Origin: Muricoccus roseus | Lineage (GTDB): Bacteria; Pseudomonadota; Alphaproteobacteria; Acetobacterales; Acetobacteraceae | Length of the DNA: 64,000 nucleotides | Direction of reading: 5' to 3' | NCBI RefSeq assembly: GCF_900141905.1 | Contig: NZ_FQZF01000004.1 | Location: 62,001 to 126,000, forward strand | Part shown: positions 8,661 to 15,701 of the stretch, piece by piece | Position numbering within the stretch: the stretch's first letter is position 1 | Layout: the number at the start of each line of letters is the position of its first letter | Notes under the pieces: generated by a model | Told to the model about the DNA's origin: nothing | The model's input: only the letters and a program-made list of their open reading frames with translations | Databases searched by the model: none | Position numbers and translations under genes: made by a program

Positions 8661-8921
8661 GCGTGTGCGCCGCCCGCCTCCGCCGCACCGTCTCCGGCTC
8701 ATCCTGCGCGCGCTGCATCATCAACGATGCGGGAGCGGGCCGGCGCAGGAGACGCCGCCTAACACAGGTTAGAGGATGCTGGCCGGCGATAGGCGAGAGA
8801 GGAAGACCGCGATGTCCCTGGCGTCGAGACGCACCATGGAGCGGAGCTGGCAGGCCCCACGGCAGCCCGCATGCCGGGCTCGCGCTGCTTGCGGCGGTCG
8901 CGGCCTGCAGGAGAACCAACC

Positions 8922-9464
8922 GTGAGAACCTCGGAGCTGAACCTGAGCGGATCGTCACCGCGCCCCTGGCTGGGGCCGTGGCGTTCGAACGAGCACATCT
9001 CGGCGCGCTCGACCTTGCTGGCCGGGCTGCGGGAGGCACATGCGAGCAACCAGGCGCTCGTCCAGGGCTCCGCCGCATGGCACCGGGCCGGCCGCGCCGA
9101 ATCCCTCCGGGAGGAGTTCCTCCTGCTGCGCCGCGAGGCCGAGGAGGCCTTGCGGCGCGTGGAATACGTGCTGGCGGGCCTAGGCCGCTCCGCCCGGGGC
9201 GCGCGCTGCTGGCTCCGCCAGGGCGACCTCGCGCTGGCCCCGGGGGCGGATGACGCCTCGCTCGTCGCGCTCTCCACCTGGGCCATCGGGCGCATCTCGG
9301 CCGGCACGCTGCGGCTTCAGCACCTGGCCCACGAATGCGAGGAGTACCAGGCGGCGCGCCTGCTCCAGATGTCGGTCGACGGGCAGCTGCTGAGCGCGCG
9401 CCGCATCGCGGCAGCGGTTCGCGGAGGAGGGGCGGCCGCCCCGGCCCTGGTGCGGGAAGCATGA
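8922..9464 (+). CDS. Hypothetical helical protein, coupled to DUF2243 gene
   Basis: A 180-residue, strongly helical soluble protein (RSTLLAGLREAHASNQALVQG; ESLREEFLLLRREAEEALRRVEYVLAGL). The start chosen is GTG 8922, since AGGAGA lies 8 bp upstream. An ATG at 8871 would add a Cys/Arg-rich leader. Its TGA overlaps the ATG of the next gene, so the two are translationally coupled. I do not recognise the family. The repeated long helices could form a small bundle of the ferritin-like kind, but no metal-ligand pattern is evident. Confidence 0.6.
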   Translation: MRTSELNLSGSSPRPWLGPWRSNEHISARSTLLAGLREAHASNQALVQGSAAWHRAGRAESLREEFLLLRREAEEALRRVEYVLAGLGRSARGARCWLRQGDLALAPGADDASLVALSTWAIGRISAGTLRLQHLAHECEEYQAARLLQMSVDGQLLSARRIAAAVRGGGAAAPALVREA

Positions 9465-10270
9465 TGGCTTCGGCCCCCGAGTCCTCCATGCGCCTCGGGA
9501 TGGCGGGGGGTGTGCTCGGTTTTGCGCTGGGTGGCTTCTTCGACGGCATCCTGCTGCACCAGATCCTGCAATGGCATCACTTCCTGTCCCTGGTGCCGGG
9601 TGAGGCGCTCCGCGACTTGCGCATGCAGATCCTGGCGGATGGGATGTTCCATGTGGCCGTCTACCTCATCGCGACCCTCGGGCTGCTGCTGCTCTGGGGC
9701 GCGAGGCGGGCCATGGCGCCGGCTGGCGCGGGAGGCCGCCTGCTGGGCGCGGCGCTGCTCGGCTTCGCGGCCTGGCAGGCGGTCGACGTCGTGGTCTTCC
9801 ACTGGCTCGTCGGGATCCATCGGGTCCGCGTGGATGTGCCGGATCCGCTGACCTGGGATATCGGCTGGCTCGTCCTCACGGGCCTGCCGCCGCTGGCGCT
9901 CGGGCTGTGGCTGCGCCGGCGCCCTGGTCCCCCCTCGCCGGGGCAATCGGCCGGTGGGCCGCGCGGCGTGGTGGCCGCGCTTGGCCTGGTGCTGCTCGTC
10001 CTCGGCGCGGCTCCTGTCGCCGCGCTGCCGCCGGCGGGCGTGACGACGGTGCTCGTGCTGTTCCGCTCGGGCGTGACGCCTGACCAGGCCTTCGCCGCCG
10101 CCATCGCGGCGGGTGGGCGGGTCGCCTGGAGCGATCCCGCCGCCGGGCTGCTGGCCGTGGACCTCCGCGACGGCGGTTCGGTGCTGGATCTGTATCGCGG
10201 TGGCGCGCTGCTGGTTGGCCGCTCCGCCATCACCGGCGGTTGCCTGGGATGGACCCGCCTGGCGGTGTGA
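9461..10270 (+). CDS. DUF2243 membrane protein with extra C-terminal periplasmic-type domain
   Basis: A 269-residue protein. Residues 1-165 are a four-helix membrane domain with the DUF2243 hallmarks GGFFDGILLHQILQWHHFLS, ADGMFHVAVYL and VFHWLVGIHR, whose conserved histidines suggest metal or heme binding. A further hydrophobic segment near 175-195 leads into a soluble ~75-residue tail. The tail has alternating strands and helices (TTVLVLFRSGVTPDQAFAAA; GGRVAWSDPAAGLLAVDL). Usual DUF2243 proteins end after the membrane part, so the tail looks like a fusion. The ATG overlaps the preceding stop (ATGA). Function unknown. Confidence 0.75.
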   Translation: MMASAPESSMRLGMAGGVLGFALGGFFDGILLHQILQWHHFLSLVPGEALRDLRMQILADGMFHVAVYLIATLGLLLLWGARRAMAPAGAGGRLLGAALLGFAAWQAVDVVVFHWLVGIHRVRVDVPDPLTWDIGWLVLTGLPPLALGLWLRRRPGPPSPGQSAGGPRGVVAALGLVLLVLGAAPVAALPPAGVTTVLVLFRSGVTPDQAFAAAIAAGGRVAWSDPAAGLLAVDLRDGGSVLDLYRGGALLVGRSAITGGCLGWTRLAV

Positions 10271-10364
10271 CGCAAGGCGCCGGGCCGCATCCCGCGGGAG
10301 GGAAGCAGCGCCTCGCCCCTGCCTCCGCCGCTGCCCGTGCCCGCACCGAGGAGATGGCTTGATC

Positions 10365-11237
10365 ATGTCAGGTGGCACTGGAATCTGGGCCCTGGTTCTG
10401 CACGGTGGCGCGAAGGCAATCCCGCCGGAGAGGGCCGAGGCGAAGCGCGAGGGCTGCCGCGCCGCGCTCCGCGTGGGTGCGTCCATCCTGCGGGGTGGCG
10501 GCACGGCGCTGGACGCGGTGGAGGCCACCATCCGCATTCTGGAGGATGACGCCATCTCCAACGCGGGCCGCGGCTCCGCCCGCAGGCCCGGTGGCGAGAC
10601 CGAGATGGACGCCGCCATGATGGATGGCGCGACGCTCGACCTCGGCGGCGTCGCGGCCCTGCGCGGCGTGCGGCATCCCGTGAGCGTCGCTCGCCTCATG
10701 CTGCGGGAGGCGCCCACCTTGCTCGTCGCCGAGGGCGCGCGCCACTTCGCCGAGATGCATGGGGCGGAATTGGATGAATCCGCTGACCTGCCGATGCTCG
10801 GGGATGCGGGGCATGACACGGTCGGTTGCGTGGCGCTGGATGGCCACGGCCATCTCGCGGCAGGCACCTCCACCGGCGGGCTGGAGGGCAGCATGGCCGG
10901 CCGGGTGGGGGATTCGGCTCTGCCGGGATGCGGGCTTTACGCGGATGATCTCATGGGCGCCGTGGCCTTCTCCGGCGACGGAGAGAACATCGCGCGCACC
11001 CTCCTCGCCGCGCGGGTGATGCAGGCGCTCGAGGAAGGCTCCCCACAGGCCGCCGCCGAGCTGGCGATGGCAAGGTTGCGCCGCGTGGGCGGCGAAGCGG
11101 GCGGCATTGTCCTGGACCGGGCCGGCCATGTCGGCTGGGCGCATAACAGCCCGCATTTCGCGGTGGGCATCGCCACGAGCGAGGACGGCATCCTCCGCAC
11201 CTATCTGTGGAAGGGGGAAGAGCTGGACCTTGACTGA
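10365..11237 (+). CDS. Isoaspartyl peptidase/L-asparaginase (N-terminal nucleophile hydrolase)
   Basis: A 290-residue plant-type asparaginase that self-cleaves before a catalytic Thr. The motif GHDTVGCVALD places the nucleophile at T152. The later TSTGGLEGSMAGRVGDS motif binds substrate (GNxGRVGDSP type in relatives), and N-terminal ALVLHGGA is the family opening. It hydrolyses isoaspartyl dipeptides and asparagine in the cytosol, either for repair or for salvage. Start is ATG 10365, with GAGGAG about 11 bp upstream. One oddity: the segment after NAGRGS reads ARRPGGETEMDAAMMDG, which keeps the EMDA..MDG motif. Confidence 0.87.
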   Translation: MSGGTGIWALVLHGGAKAIPPERAEAKREGCRAALRVGASILRGGGTALDAVEATIRILEDDAISNAGRGSARRPGGETEMDAAMMDGATLDLGGVAALRGVRHPVSVARLMLREAPTLLVAEGARHFAEMHGAELDESADLPMLGDAGHDTVGCVALDGHGHLAAGTSTGGLEGSMAGRVGDSALPGCGLYADDLMGAVAFSGDGENIARTLLAARVMQALEEGSPQAAAELAMARLRRVGGEAGGIVLDRAGHVGWAHNSPHFAVGIATSEDGILRTYLWKGEELDLD

Positions 11238-11441
11238 TCGTGGCCGCCGGTGAGCGACCGCCGATCATCCTCGGCACGGGCAGGGAAGGCGGACGGATCA
11301 TCCCGTGCAGGTGGGCCCGCCCTCGACGCGCGGCGGCGAAGTTATCTCGCCTTCCACCCCGGCGTCCGGCTGAGCACGCGCGTTAAGCCCCCACCGGCGC
11401 CGGCTCCGCGCCGAAGTGACGACCGGGGCAGGAGGCTGAAC

Positions 11442-11801
11442 ATGCCGAAGAATGACGACCCTACCGAACTGGAGCCACGTCCCGTCCCGGCGCCGCTGAC
11501 GAGGGGCGCGAATGCCGCGCAACTCAAGCGCGATGTCGAGAGCGGCGCGACGGGCGACAAGGTGCCGATGCTCGATCCGGGGCTGGCGCCGCTCGGCACC
11601 GATGACGAGGCTGCCGGCGCGCCGCTGGACCCGAAGCTGGTGGCCGAGGTGCGCGAGAGGGAGCGGCGGGACGCCCCCATTCCGCCGGATGCGGCGGCCA
11701 CGCGCGCCCTGCCCAGCAAGGGGCATCGCCCGCTGGCCATCGCGCTCGGCGTCGTCTGCCTGCTTTTCCTGGCGGGCATCCTGGTGTGGCGAATGGGGTG
11801 A
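11442..11801 (+). CDS. Small C-terminally anchored membrane protein
   Basis: A 119-residue protein. A charged, Pro/Asp-rich, probably disordered N-terminal 90 residues precedes a single membrane helix near the C-terminus (PLAIALGVVCLLFLAGILVW). That arrangement places most of the chain in the cytoplasm. AGGAGG lies just upstream of the ATG. The 204 bp between the asparaginase gene and this start hold no other gene that I can support. No family recognised. Confidence 0.6.
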   Translation: MPKNDDPTELEPRPVPAPLTRGANAAQLKRDVESGATGDKVPMLDPGLAPLGTDDEAAGAPLDPKLVAEVRERERRDAPIPPDAAATRALPSKGHRPLAIALGVVCLLFLAGILVWRMG

Positions 11802-11831
11802 GGGGCGGGGGGACACCCCCCGCCGCCCCTC
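11800..11831. terminator. G+C-rich hairpin between convergent genes
   Basis: Left arm GAGGGGCGG-GGGG and right arm CCCCCCGCCGCCCCTC, separated by ACA, form a very stable stem with a small bulge. It overlaps the stop of the small membrane protein gene and faces the stop of the ferritin-like gene at 11837. It has no strong T-tract, so it may act as a bidirectional pause or termination structure. Confidence 0.45.
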
Positions 11832-11836
11832 CGTAT

Positions 11837-12286
11837 TCAGGCTGCGGCGGAGGCGTTGGACATCCATTCGCGGTGGCGCAGCTCGTCCGAATGGGCGCGC
11901 CGGAACATGGCCATGGCCTCCGGCGTTGCGTCCGCATGGCCCGAGGCACGCTCATAGGCCGTCACTGTGTCCTCTTCGTTCGAGCGCATGGCCTGCAGCG
12001 TCGCGGCGTCCCCCATGATGCTGGCGAGCGCGACCTTGCCTGTCGTGAGAAGCTGCTTCGCGTCGCCTTCACGGTAGGGTGTGGCGCCGATGCTGGTGGC
12101 GAGCGCCGTCAGCTCCTGCACATGCCGGTCGTGGTCCGCCTTGAATTCGGCGATCTTCGCCTTGTAGGCGGGGTTCTCCAGCCGCTCGATCGTCTGCTCA
12201 TAGGCGGCGATGGCGTCGTGCTCGAGCAGCAGCAGGTTCTCGACCAGACCGGTCAGCGTCGCCTCGGTCCCAACCATCGTGACCAT
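11837..12286 (-). CDS. Ferritin-like four-helix protein (DUF2383-like)
   Basis: A 149-residue helical protein. It shows paired Glu/His patterns of ferritin-like folds: LLLLEHDAIAAYEQTIERLE, FKADHDRHVQELTALA, NEEDTVTAYERA and AHSDELRHREWM. The spacing (ExxH-like pairs in helices 1-4) suggests a di-metal site. Such proteins are commonly induced under stress and may handle iron or peroxide. Start at ATG 12286 with GAGGAG upstream; a second ATG lies three codons later. A GCAAC-N16-CGTT sequence lies 67 bp upstream. Confidence 0.7.
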   Translation of the reverse strand: MVTMVGTEATLTGLVENLLLLEHDAIAAYEQTIERLENPAYKAKIAEFKADHDRHVQELTALATSIGATPYREGDAKQLLTTGKVALASIMGDAATLQAMRSNEEDTVTAYERASGHADATPEAMAMFRRAHSDELRHREWMSNASAAA

Positions 12287-12327
12287 CGGAAAGTCTCCTC
12301 TTGCCGGGGGCGGTGCGCATCGGGTTG

Positions 12328-12606
12328 TTAGCGGCGCACCATCACCCGACCCAACGGCCTGCGCAGCGCGATGTTGCGCACGCGCGGCCGTGGCGGCAGC
12401 GGCGCCCAGTATTCGGGCGCAAGGTCCAGAGGCTCCCCATCCCGGGGGTGGGACAGCACCCAGCGGCCTTCGGCGTGCCAGTGGCCCACCGCCGCATGGG
12501 CGTCCTGCGCGGCGCCAGGGAGCCGGCTGCCATCCGGGCACCACAGCAGCACGGGGCTTCCATCCTTCGGCGCCTTGCCGATCGGCTTCCAGATGCTTGC
12601 CGTCAT
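12328..12606 (-). CDS. Small hypothetical protein (DUF551-like opening)
   Basis: A 92-residue protein opening with IWKPIGKAPKDGSPVLLWCPDG, a pattern seen in small proteins of phage and bacterial origin (W-P-I-x-x-A-P-K-D-G). A central VGHWHAEGRWVLS follows, then a basic tail (RPRVRNIALRRPLGRVMVRR). It is probably a small beta-rich soluble protein of unknown role. Start at ATG 12606; the ribosome site is weak. It precedes the ferritin-like gene on the same strand by 41 bp. Confidence 0.5.
   Translation of the reverse strand: MTASIWKPIGKAPKDGSPVLLWCPDGSRLPGAAQDAHAAVGHWHAEGRWVLSHPRDGEPLDLAPEYWAPLPPRPRVRNIALRRPLGRVMVRR
12353..12377 (-). promoter_or_regulatory. Candidate EcfG-type stress promoter for the ferritin-like gene
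   Basis: Read on the minus strand: GCAAC (12377-12373), a 16-bp spacer, then CGTT (12356-12353). This matches the GGAAC-N16-CGTT general-stress consensus except for one base. The -10 element lies 67 bp upstream of the start at 12286, inside the 3' end of the preceding gene. Placement and target type fit, but a short motif can recur by chance. Confidence 0.35.
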
Positions 12607-12699
12607 CGCCTGACTTCGGTCTTTCCGTGCTGCACGCCGCGACACGAAGCTTCCGCCATGGGCGGTGCCCGGTCTTTCACACAGGATAGAGGTGCCGCA

Positions 12700-14151
12700 T
12701 TACGGGGCCTGGCCGCGGGTGACCCACTCCGCGCAAGGCAGGCTGATGTGGCAGCATAGCCCGGCCTCATGGAAATCCTGCCGTACCTCAGCCTTCAGGT
12801 CATAGGGGAGCGTGCGTTCCAGCAGGTCGGTGCCGAAGCCGCGGCGTCGCGGCTGGCGGACCGGTGGGCCACCGCTTTCCTTCCAGGTCAGCTCCAGGCT
12901 GCGCTCCCCGGGTGGGCCCTGCAGGCGCCATGTCACGACGATCTGCCCTTCCGGCGCGGAGAGGGCGCCGTACTTCACGGAATTGCTGGTGAGCTCATGG
13001 ACGGCGAGGCCGAGGGTTTCGGCGACCTTCGGGCGCAGCTGCACGGGCGGCCCCTCCATCGTCACCTGCTTGTCCTCGCGCGCCGCATGAGCCAGCAGCT
13101 CATCCGCGATGAGCTGCGCCAGTTCGAGCCCCGCCGAGGGATCCCGGCTGAGGGCACCCTGCACGCGCGCGAAGGCGTTGATCCGGCCATCGAGATGCAT
13201 GGCGAGATCCTCGGTCGATTCGGCCGTCTGCACCGTGCGGCGGATGATGGAGCGGATCACCGACAGCGTGTTGCGAACGCGGTGCTGCAACTCGGAGAGA
13301 AGGATGCCCTGCCGCCGCTCGGCTTGGCGCAGCCGGTCCACATCGGTCGAGGTGCCCAGCCACTCCTCAACCTGGCCGTCCTGCCGCAGCGGCGTGGCGC
13401 GGCTCTGGAACCAGCGGTAGTGGCCCTGGCTGACATCGAGGAGCCGGAACTCCACCTCGAAGCCCTCGCCGGCATCGGCCCGGCCCCAGGCGGCCAGGGC
13501 GGCCTGTCGGTCATCGGGATGAAGCGCATCGAGCCAGCCGAAGCCGCGGCTCTCGGCCTCGGACTGGCCCGTGAACGCACTCCACAGCGAGCCGGACCAG
13601 AGCCATCGCCCACCGGCGGCGGAGCGCCAGACCAAATGCGGGACCGCTTCGAGAAGAGGGACCGCCACCCTCACCGGCGGGGTGGTTTCGGCGAGGCTCG
13701 CGAAGAGGCCCTCCACCCGCCCTGTCTCGCCGAGCAGGGGCGTGCAGGAGAGGGTGAAGCGACGGTCCGCGGCATCGTCCTGGCCCGGCAGCGCAATGCC
13801 GTCGAGGGACGTTGCCTCGCCGCCCTGAAAGACCCGCGTGGCCATGGGCGAGAGCAGGACCCAGGCCTCGGGCCAGGACTCGGGCAGCGGAAGCCCCTGC
13901 ATGTCGGGCCGGGGCGCGGCCATGAGGGCGGCGGCGGCGTCATTGTGCAGCAGGATCGGTCCGCCCCAGAGCATGAAGCCGGGCGCGGGGGAGGAGAGCA
14001 GGATTCCGAGCGCCGTCCGCATCGCGACCGGCCATTCCGAACGGGGGCCGAGGGGCGTGGCGGACCAGTCGCGGGTGCGGATGACGTTCCCTGCCAAGCC
14101 GCCGCCGATGAGCCACTCCCTCGGGCGATCCGCCTCGGCTTCGTCGTTCAA
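12700..14151 (-). CDS. HWE-family sensor histidine kinase with PAS domain
   Basis: A 483-residue soluble kinase. An N-terminal sensor-like region is followed by a PAS domain (about 180-275, LHPDDRQAALAAW and GHYRWFQSRATPLR). The phospho-acceptor block ELQHRVRNTLSVIRSI lies near residue 290. The ATP-binding part carries HELTSNSVKYGALS, the WxE signature in LTWKESGGPP, and RRGFGTDLLERTL, all diagnostic of HWE kinases. No in-frame ATG or GTG fits; a TTG at 14151 has GGGAGA about 7-10 bp upstream. It lies 56 bp downstream of the Crp/Fnr gene, and a lone receiver gene is divergent, a probable partner. Confidence 0.83.
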   Translation of the reverse strand: MNDEAEADRPREWLIGGGLAGNVIRTRDWSATPLGPRSEWPVAMRTALGILLSSPAPGFMLWGGPILLHNDAAAALMAAPRPDMQGLPLPESWPEAWVLLSPMATRVFQGGEATSLDGIALPGQDDAADRRFTLSCTPLLGETGRVEGLFASLAETTPPVRVAVPLLEAVPHLVWRSAAGGRWLWSGSLWSAFTGQSEAESRGFGWLDALHPDDRQAALAAWGRADAGEGFEVEFRLLDVSQGHYRWFQSRATPLRQDGQVEEWLGTSTDVDRLRQAERRQGILLSELQHRVRNTLSVIRSIIRRTVQTAESTEDLAMHLDGRINAFARVQGALSRDPSAGLELAQLIADELLAHAAREDKQVTMEGPPVQLRPKVAETLGLAVHELTSNSVKYGALSAPEGQIVVTWRLQGPPGERSLELTWKESGGPPVRQPRRRGFGTDLLERTLPYDLKAEVRQDFHEAGLCCHISLPCAEWVTRGQAP

Positions 14152-14207
14152 GCGCCTGTCTCCCGATCTGGTGACCCTAGAGCTGCCCGCGAGCCAGGGA
14201 ACGGCAC

Positions 14208-14948
14208 CTAGTCGTTCGCGTCGAGATGCCGGCCCTCGCGGTCGAGGTGCAGGTAATTGGGGCTGAACTGCGCGACGTCCTGGAGCGCCTCCAGGTTCGG
14301 GATGGTCAGCATCTTGCCCTTGAGGACGATCAGCTTGGCAGCCCGCAGCTCCTGGAGCGTGCGGTTCACATGAACCGTGGAGAGGCCGAGCGCATCGGCC
14401 AACTCCGCCTGCTTGACCGGCAGCTCGCAGCTGTCGCCATCGGTCAGGCCCACGCCGCGCAAGCGGAGGAAGAGTTCGCAGAGCAGATGCGCGAGCCGTT
14501 CCGACGCGTCGCGCTGGCCAAGGCTGACGGTCCATTCCCGCTGGATCGCCATGTTCACCAGGGATTCCCACCAGAGCGCCTGCGTGATCCGGGAATGGTG
14601 GAGCGACACCTCCTCGATCCGCTGCCGGGGGATCTGAGCGATCGTCACCGGGGTCAGCGTCCCGATGGAATGATCCATCTCCCGCAGGACGAAGACATGG
14701 TTGTCGCAGAGGTCGCCGGGGAGGAAGAAGGCGATGATCTGCCGCCGCCCGTCCTCCAGATACTTGTACCGGCAAGCCCAGCCGGAGAGGATGAGGTTGA
14801 CAGCCTGTGGCCTCTCGCCCTCCCGGATGATGTCCTCGCGGGCTCCGAGCTGCCGCAGGCCCTCGGTCGAGACCTGATCCAGCACGTGCTTGTCCTTGCT
14901 GGAGAGCTTGGTGAACTGCTCCAGCTTCCGAATCAGGTGACTGGTCAT
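14208..14948 (-). CDS. Crp/Fnr family transcriptional regulator
   Basis: A 246-residue regulator. An N-terminal cyclic-nucleotide-binding-type barrel (DIIREGERPQAVNLILSGWACRYKYLEDGRRQIIAFFLPGDLCD) is followed by a C-terminal helix-turn-helix (LPVKQAELADALGLSTVHVNRTLQELR). No N-terminal Fe-S cysteine cluster is seen, so it is not an oxygen-sensing Fnr proper. Start at ATG 14948 with GGGAAC upstream. It resembles the regulator at 39475 along its length, so these are paralogues. It probably shares a transcript with the HWE kinase gene downstream. Confidence 0.85.
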   Translation of the reverse strand: MTSHLIRKLEQFTKLSSKDKHVLDQVSTEGLRQLGAREDIIREGERPQAVNLILSGWACRYKYLEDGRRQIIAFFLPGDLCDNHVFVLREMDHSIGTLTPVTIAQIPRQRIEEVSLHHSRITQALWWESLVNMAIQREWTVSLGQRDASERLAHLLCELFLRLRGVGLTDGDSCELPVKQAELADALGLSTVHVNRTLQELRAAKLIVLKGKMLTIPNLEALQDVAQFSPNYLHLDREGRHLDAND

Positions 14949-15069
14949 TTTGTTCCCGGTGTACGGGCAAACTCCTACCGTCCCGGCATCTTGCTGCCTT
15001 AACATACGTTATTGTCCCGTCGGCGCGATTAGCCGCTGCGTTATCCACAAGCAGAAAGCGGATATCCCA

Positions 15070-15456
15070 GTGACAGTTTCAAAGACAGAAGTGGAGCTGA
15101 TCGGCCGTCGGGTTCTCGTTGTCGAGGATGAGTTCTTCATCGCCGACGACCTCGCCGAGGCGCTGCGCGGCGCGGGCGCGGAGGTGATCGGCCCCGTGCC
15201 GACGCGAGAGCGCGCGCTCGACATGGTCGCCGGGACGGGGATGATCGACTTCGCGGTCCTGGACATCAATCTCGGCGGTGAGGCGGGCTACGCAGTCGCC
15301 GAAGCGCTGTCCGAGCGCGGCGTGCCTTTCGTGATCGCGACGGGCTATGCGCGGGGTGCCCTGCCGCCGCGTTTCCGGGATGTGCCGCATTGGGAAAAGC
15401 CGCTCGACGCGGATGTGCTGGTTAGCGTGCTTTCGTCGCTCGTAGCCCGGACATGA
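15070..15456 (+). CDS. Single-domain response regulator (receiver)
   Basis: A 128-residue stand-alone receiver. The acidic pocket is in VEDEFFIADD, the phospho-acceptor Asp in FAVLDINLGGE, the Thr switch in VIATGYARG, and the Lys in WEKPLD. No output domain follows. It is divergent from the Crp/Fnr-HWE kinase pair and likely receives phosphate from that kinase, as is common for HWE systems. I start it at GTG 15070; an upstream ATG at 14950 would add a Cys-rich, unlikely extension overlapping the promoter region. The intervening 121 bp must hold both promoters. Confidence 0.82.
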   Translation: MTVSKTEVELIGRRVLVVEDEFFIADDLAEALRGAGAEVIGPVPTRERALDMVAGTGMIDFAVLDINLGGEAGYAVAEALSERGVPFVIATGYARGALPPRFRDVPHWEKPLDADVLVSVLSSLVART

Positions 15457-15602
15457 TGCGCGGCGGACTGCCTTCAGGACCTGCGGTGCAAGGCTAGGGC
15501 AGGTTTTCTCCCGGGCTCGCCGAGTTGTGATGCGCCTTCCGGATGCATACGGCGCGGGCTTTGCACGTCCGGAGCGAGGCTCCCCCGCCGGGGCAAGAGT
15601 CT

Positions 15603-15626
15603 GTTGCCGATATGGGCTGCGGCAAC
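15603..15626. terminator. Hairpin in the 245-bp gap between receiver and GGDEF-EAL genes
   Basis: Arms GTTGCCG and CGGCAAC are separated by a 10-base loop. The hairpin lies between two convergent genes (stops at 15456 and 15702). No T-run follows, so its role as a terminator is uncertain. The rest of 15457-15701 contains no gene or repeat that I can support. Confidence 0.3.
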
Positions 15627-15701
15627 GCGCGCACGGGCCGAGGCCCAGCGCGCCTGCGAGCTACTCCCGTTCCATGCTGTGTAGGCAGGCCTGACGCGGC
15701 C

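Noticed and set aside
14152-15048. N-terminal extension of the HWE kinase frame upstream of 14151
   Set aside because: The extension overlaps the well-supported Crp/Fnr gene on the same strand in another frame and is not protein-like.
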